Shown: piece after piece, positions 60,270-64,000 of the stretch | How positions within the stretch are numbered: the first letter of the stretch is position 1 | Layout: each line of letters begins with the position of its first letter | Assembly: GCA_964602655.1 (NCBI GenBank) | Contig: CAZRSF010000025.1 | Span: 1 to 64,000, forward strand | DNA: 64,000 nt | Source of the DNA: Moduliflexus sp964602655 | GTDB taxonomy: Bacteria; Moduliflexota; Moduliflexia; Moduliflexales; Moduliflexaceae | Direction of reading: 5' to 3' | Notes under the pieces: model-generated | Databases searched by the model: none | What the model was told of the DNA's origin: nothing | The model's input: the letters and a program-made list of their open reading frames with translations, nothing else | Made by a program: the position numbers and the translations under genes

Positions 60270-62678
60270 ATGCCGGTTTTCGCTATGAGGCCAATGAACA
60301 CATTTATCAGCATTAAGACCAAAGCGAGTATTTTTGTCGCGCTAACGGTTGCCATCACGAGCATCGCAGCGATGATCGGCGCGTCGCGGCTGAATATGTA
60401 TCAGACTCGACAAAGCAATAGAGACCGTTTGCAAAAAGCCCTGGAAAGCGTACAGCGTCAATTACACCAGCAGTTGGCGACGATGGACAGCGTGTATGAC
60501 GCCTTCGTCACGCATCCGCAAAACAATTATTTCCTCTATAATTCTATCCGCGTCAAATATTTTCTCTGGCAAGACAACATCTCGCTGTTCGAATTGCGCG
60601 AGCGGCTGAACCTCGAACGATTGGCGTTCTATTATCCGTCCCCCGCAAACCCGGCAGCGGGAGATCGACTGCGTCTGTTTGCGCAGTCCGGCGGAAAATT
60701 CATTCAGATTCTCGAAAACGGCAAGCAAGCTTCTATTCACATCGATCAATTTGGTACACCTGTAACCAAGCCGTTGACCGAGCCGGTGGCGCCGTCGTTT
60801 CCCGACATGTATGCGCCCGCCCCCAAATTCGTTTTGCAGATGCGCAATCAGCAATTACTACTGATTGCGCATCTGGAAATCAAACGGTTGACGGGAGAAC
60901 AGGCGACTGGTGCGCATATCGGGTATTTAGTGTTCGAGCAACCGCTTCAATTCGATCTGTCGTTGCTCAATCGAGAATTAGGCGTTACGACGGCGATATA
61001 CGATCAGCAGGGGCAGCCCGGCGAGAGTAGCTGGTTAGCGCTTCGCCCGGACGCGCAGGCATTTTCCGCCACGCAGATGACGCCCATCGAGGACGCCGCG
61101 CAGCGACGGTATGACGCCCTTGTGGATGTCATTACGTATGATGGCCTGCAAGTCGGGTATCTGTCGGTCGGCATTGCGCAGGCCGAAACCGTCAGAAAAA
61201 TTCGGCAGACCGTTTTCTGGCTGTCGCTGCTCGGTTGCGCGATTCTTTTGCCAACCCTCGTGATCGTTTCGGGCGTCGTGACACGATTTACGCGCCCGAT
61301 TCTGTCGCTCACGCAGATGTCCATCGCGATGGCGCATGGCAACCTGCAACAGGACATCCCCATCGATCATCGCGATGAAGTCGGCGTCTTAGCGCAGAGC
61401 TTTTCCGCCATGCGCGACGAAATCCGCAAAAAAATCGCCGAATTACACCAACTCAATGATGAACTTGAACAGCGTGTCAACGATCGCACCGCAGAAATTA
61501 CGCGGCAAACGTATATTCTTGAAACCTTCATGGCCAATGTGCCGGATTCCATCTATTTCAAGGATCGGAACTCGCAATTTTTACAAGCGAATCAGGCGAT
61601 GACACGGCGGCTCGGATTCAGCGATCCGGCGGCCATCCTGGGCACAACCGATTTTGATTTTTTCCCGGAAGAATACGCGCGTTTGAAATATGCGCAAGAA
61701 CAAGACATTCTTCAGACCGGGCAGCCATTATTAGCGCTCGAAGAGCCTGATACGGGCGGGCGCTGGGCGTTGACCACCAAAATGCCGCTGCGCGACGAAC
61801 ATGGCGAGATCATCGGCACGTTCGGCATCTCGCGCGATATTACGCCATTAAAGGTCGCTCAAAAGCAGGTCGAAGACGCGTATGCCGAAATTCAGATGCT
61901 CAACGAACAGTTGAAACATGACAATATCCGGATGAGCGCCGAACTCGATGTTGCCCGACGCTTGCAGCAGATGGTACTGCCGATGCCGCACGAATTGAAC
62001 GCCATTCCGGGATTGGAGATTGTCGGCTACATGCAGCCCGCCGAGGAAGTCGGCGGCGATTATTATGATGTACTGAAGTGCCAGCAGGGGCGCGTCTGCA
62101 TTGGCATCGGCGATGTCACCGGACATGGCCTGGAAAGCGGCGTCTTGATGCTGATGACGCAGACCGCGATTCGGACGTTGATTGACCGGGGCGAAACCGA
62201 TCCGGTCATCTTTTTGAATACGCTCAACCGTGTCCTCTACCAGAATATTCAACGCATGGGCGTGGATCGCAGCCTGACGCTGGCGATGGTGAATTATCAA
62301 GACGGGCAATTGCGGCTGATCGGCCAGCATGAAGAAGCGCTGGTCGTACGTGCTGACGGACGGATCGAGCGCATGGATACGATTGATCTCGGCTTTCCGC
62401 TCGGCATGGTGGCCGATATTCGGGAGTGGATCGCCGAAGCCACGACGACGCTGGCCCCCGGCGATGGGCTGGTGTTGTACACGGATGGCATCACGGAAGC
62501 ACAGAATGCCGAAAACACGCTGTATGGTCTTGATCGCCTCTGCGCCGTCATTACCGCCCATTGGAACGATTCCACCGCGGACAAGGTGAAAGAAGCCATT
62601 ATTAACGACCTCCGCGTTTTTGTCGGTAATACGCAGGTCTATGATGACGTGACGCTGGTGGTGCTCAAACAGCAATAA
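60270..62678 (+). CDS. Transmembrane sensor: extracytoplasmic domain-HAMP-PAS-PP2C (RsbU/SpoIIE) phosphatase
   Basis: About 802 residues. A first membrane helix (SIFVALTVAITSIAAMIGA, about 20-38), a periplasmic domain of about 270 residues, a second helix (VFWLSLLGCAILLPTLVIVS, about 313-335), HAMP (RPILSLTQMSIAMAHGN), PAS (VPDSIYFKDRNSQFLQANQA) and a C-terminal SpoIIE/PP2C phosphatase with the metal Asp motifs GGDYYD, GIGDVTGHG, YTDGITEA and YDDVTLV. It probably dephosphorylates an anti-anti-sigma or similar partner in response to a periplasmic signal. In-frame starts lie at 60270, 60285 and 60294; the last two fit the helix better. It sits 70 bases behind a solute-binding protein. Confidence 0.9.
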   Translation: MPVFAMRPMNTFISIKTKASIFVALTVAITSIAAMIGASRLNMYQTRQSNRDRLQKALESVQRQLHQQLATMDSVYDAFVTHPQNNYFLYNSIRVKYFLWQDNISLFELRERLNLERLAFYYPSPANPAAGDRLRLFAQSGGKFIQILENGKQASIHIDQFGTPVTKPLTEPVAPSFPDMYAPAPKFVLQMRNQQLLLIAHLEIKRLTGEQATGAHIGYLVFEQPLQFDLSLLNRELGVTTAIYDQQGQPGESSWLALRPDAQAFSATQMTPIEDAAQRRYDALVDVITYDGLQVGYLSVGIAQAETVRKIRQTVFWLSLLGCAILLPTLVIVSGVVTRFTRPILSLTQMSIAMAHGNLQQDIPIDHRDEVGVLAQSFSAMRDEIRKKIAELHQLNDELEQRVNDRTAEITRQTYILETFMANVPDSIYFKDRNSQFLQANQAMTRRLGFSDPAAILGTTDFDFFPEEYARLKYAQEQDILQTGQPLLALEEPDTGGRWALTTKMPLRDEHGEIIGTFGISRDITPLKVAQKQVEDAYAEIQMLNEQLKHDNIRMSAELDVARRLQQMVLPMPHELNAIPGLEIVGYMQPAEEVGGDYYDVLKCQQGRVCIGIGDVTGHGLESGVLMLMTQTAIRTLIDRGETDPVIFLNTLNRVLYQNIQRMGVDRSLTLAMVNYQDGQLRLIGQHEEALVVRADGRIERMDTIDLGFPLGMVADIREWIAEATTTLAPGDGLVLYTDGITEAQNAENTLYGLDRLCAVITAHWNDSTADKVKEAIINDLRVFVGNTQVYDDVTLVVLKQQ

Positions 62679-62734
62679 TTCTCAGTCCTCTTCGCACACC
62701 TTAGTAAGCTCACGTTTGCATTCTGTATAGCGGT

Positions 62735-62787
62735 TGCTTCTCTCAGTCTGAATGGGCTGGAGAAGCATTATTTTTTCGCTTGACAAA
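62735..62787 (+). terminator. Terminator merged with the -35 box of the next unit, copy 2
   Basis: TGCTTCTC...CAGTC-TGAAT-GGCTG...GAGAAGC stem ending the phosphatase gene, then ATTATTTTTTCGCTTGACAAA. The TTGACA lies at 62780-62785; 17 bases on is TACCTA, a poor -10. Confidence 0.6.
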
Positions 62788-62900
62788 ATGCTTCGCATTC
62801 CCTACCTATTCATTTATGACGAGAAATCGTCATGTTGTTGCGTGGAAACCATCTTTCTTTAAAAACACTTCGCAAGAAGTTCTTTTCCGGGAGTCACGTT

Positions 62901-64000
62901 ATGAAAACACATGAAGCGCAAGCGCAAAAAACGGCACAGCAGAGATGGCGCAGATTTGGAGTCATGGCAAGCGCGTTCGCAATGGCGGTTTGCTGTCTGG
63001 GAGGAATCGTTCACGCCGAAGAGCCTGTCACGACGGTCACGTTCTGGGATTTTTCAAGACATTCCGCTGAATTAACAACCGCGCTGATCACGCAATTTAA
63101 TGACACCGTAGGCAAAGAACAAGGCATTCAGATCGAATTTTCGAATCAGGAACTGAATTACCAACAGGCTTACAGCACCGCCGTCGAATCGGGCAATCCG
63201 CCGGATATTTTTTTCGGCAATAATGCAGGGATTCTGGATACGCCCGCGCTTGTCGAAAATAAGCATGTGTTGGCACTGGAAGATATTCCCGGCGGCAAAG
63301 AATTTCTCGCGGAATATGCGCCGCAGAACCTTTTTATTCCAGGGATAAACACCTATCAAGGCAAAACATACAGCGTGCCTGCCTATTTTTTCACCATCAA
63401 GTTGATTTACAACAAAGACCTGTTTGTCAAAGCGGGCATTGTTGACGCCGAGGGCAAGGCTAAACCGCCGACGACCTGGGCGGAAGCCCGCGACGCCGCG
63501 AAGAAAATCGCGCAGCTTCAGCCAGGGGAAACTTCCGGAATCGTGTTTCCCATGAAACAGTCGGCGTCTTTCTATTTTTGGATTTGGAAATTTATTTATC
63601 CATTTATTCCTTCCATTGGGCATTCATATTTTGACCATCAACAGGGCAAATATAATTTCAGCGCGTACCGCCCGGCGCTGGAAATGATCCTGGCGCTCAA
63701 AGAGGATGGATCGGTCACGCCTAACGAATTGACGATTTCGGACGATGCCGCGCGCATCCAATTCGGACAGGCGGGCAATATCGGCATGTATATCGGCGCG
63801 TCCTGGGATACCGGCGTGTTGAATCACCAATATCCGGCGACGATTGATTGGGGCGTGGCTGAACTGCCAGTGCTTGACCCGGCAAATGCCTTCAAAAATA
63901 TCGCGGTCGCGCGCGAAGGCGTGTTTATTTCCGCGCAAGCCGCGCAAAAAGATATTGCGAAGGTGTTCACGGTCTATAAATACTTGCATAGCGACGTTTG
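62901..64000 (+). CDS. Family 1 extracellular solute-binding protein, second copy (runs past the window end)
   Basis: 366 codons are visible before the window ends. The signal peptide region is almost identical to that of the 58754 gene: four differences in the first 47 residues, and the same RBS context (CCGGGAGTCACGTT). The mature parts are clearly homologous but more diverged (for example TFWDFSRHSAEL and FIPSIGHSYFDHQQGKYNFS), with long identical stretches such as QFGQAGNIGMYIGASWDTGV. It is the next unit of the tandem array behind the sensor phosphatase. The 3' end and next gene are not visible. Confidence 0.92.
   Translation, partial: MKTHEAQAQKTAQQRWRRFGVMASAFAMAVCCLGGIVHAEEPVTTVTFWDFSRHSAELTTALITQFNDTVGKEQGIQIEFSNQELNYQQAYSTAVESGNPPDIFFGNNAGILDTPALVENKHVLALEDIPGGKEFLAEYAPQNLFIPGINTYQGKTYSVPAYFFTIKLIYNKDLFVKAGIVDAEGKAKPPTTWAEARDAAKKIAQLQPGETSGIVFPMKQSASFYFWIWKFIYPFIPSIGHSYFDHQQGKYNFSAYRPALEMILALKEDGSVTPNELTISDDAARIQFGQAGNIGMYIGASWDTGVLNHQYPATIDWGVAELPVLDPANAFKNIAVAREGVFISAQAAQKDIAKVFTVYKYLHSDV

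Overview
The window is a dense, moderately GC-rich bacterial chromosome segment with genes on both strands. The cell is diderm: it has an LptE-type LPS-assembly lipoprotein, a WaaA Kdo transferase, SppA, a TolA/YbgF-like repeat protein and periplasmic binding proteins. There are two PEP-CTERM proteins, many signalling proteins, and several families of short palindromes between genes. This mix suggests an uncultured diderm lineage rather than a standard proteobacterium. A Moduliflexus/Vecturithrix (KSB3)-like origin is only a guess from gene style. No insertion sequence, prophage or CRISPR array was seen.

Layout. 0.2-6.5 kb: patatin phospholipase with a cyclic-nucleotide domain, radical SAM protein, receiver-GAF-kinase, Uma2 nuclease and a HicBA pair. 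6.5-11.4 kb: leuS, lptE, holA and an AT-rich lipoprotein-like gene. 11.4-19.9 kb: tRNA-Ala(CGC), a hybrid kinase that has lost its phospho-acceptor His, sppA, a tiny PEP-CTERM protein, waaA, tRNA-Ala(GGC) and a GspE/PilB ATPase. 20-24.6 kb: VIT/vWA protein and a TetR regulator flanked by two identical 16-bp palindromic operators, then a lipid kinase. 24.6-34.9 kb: ccmF, PHP phosphatase, PfkB kinase, DUF355 protein, a surface-glycan trio (nucleotidyltransferase, WecA-like, UGM-like), greA and a YgjP-like protease. 34.9-40.3 kb: a 1462-residue NACHT-HEAT protein and a RelE-type toxin-antitoxin pair with a decayed third gene. 40.3-45.3 kb: three glycosyltransferases, a coiled-coil protein and a UbiA-type prenyltransferase. 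45.5-55.2 kb: hemolysin III, fucose isomerase, ABC ATPase, MocA-like protein, dprA, LysM and TPR envelope proteins, RNase Z and tRNA-Leu(CAG). 55.5-64 kb: a GEMM riboswitch-controlled PEP-CTERM gene, a Crp-like regulator, an ATC-hydrolase-like protein and a duplicated array of solute-binding proteins with a HAMP-PAS-PP2C sensor.

Most notable points. (1) Both PEP-CTERM genes have a sigma-54-like -24/-12 element sharing TGGCATA with exact 12-nt GG-to-GC spacing. One of them also has a GEMM-I (c-di-GMP or cGAMP) riboswitch overlapping a perfect intrinsic terminator, which would give two-layer control of an exported surface protein. (2) At the right end, units of 'solute-binding protein + sensor phosphatase' carry no permease, which suggests periplasmic sensing rather than transport. 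A chimeric pseudogene there joins the tail of a PP2C gene to a second kind of binding protein, recording past recombination between units. (3) Palindromic elements have worked into genes: one supplies the stop codon of a glycosyltransferase, one lies inside the VIT gene, and one sits at a deletion scar.

All assignments are by eye from motifs and context; no database search was run.
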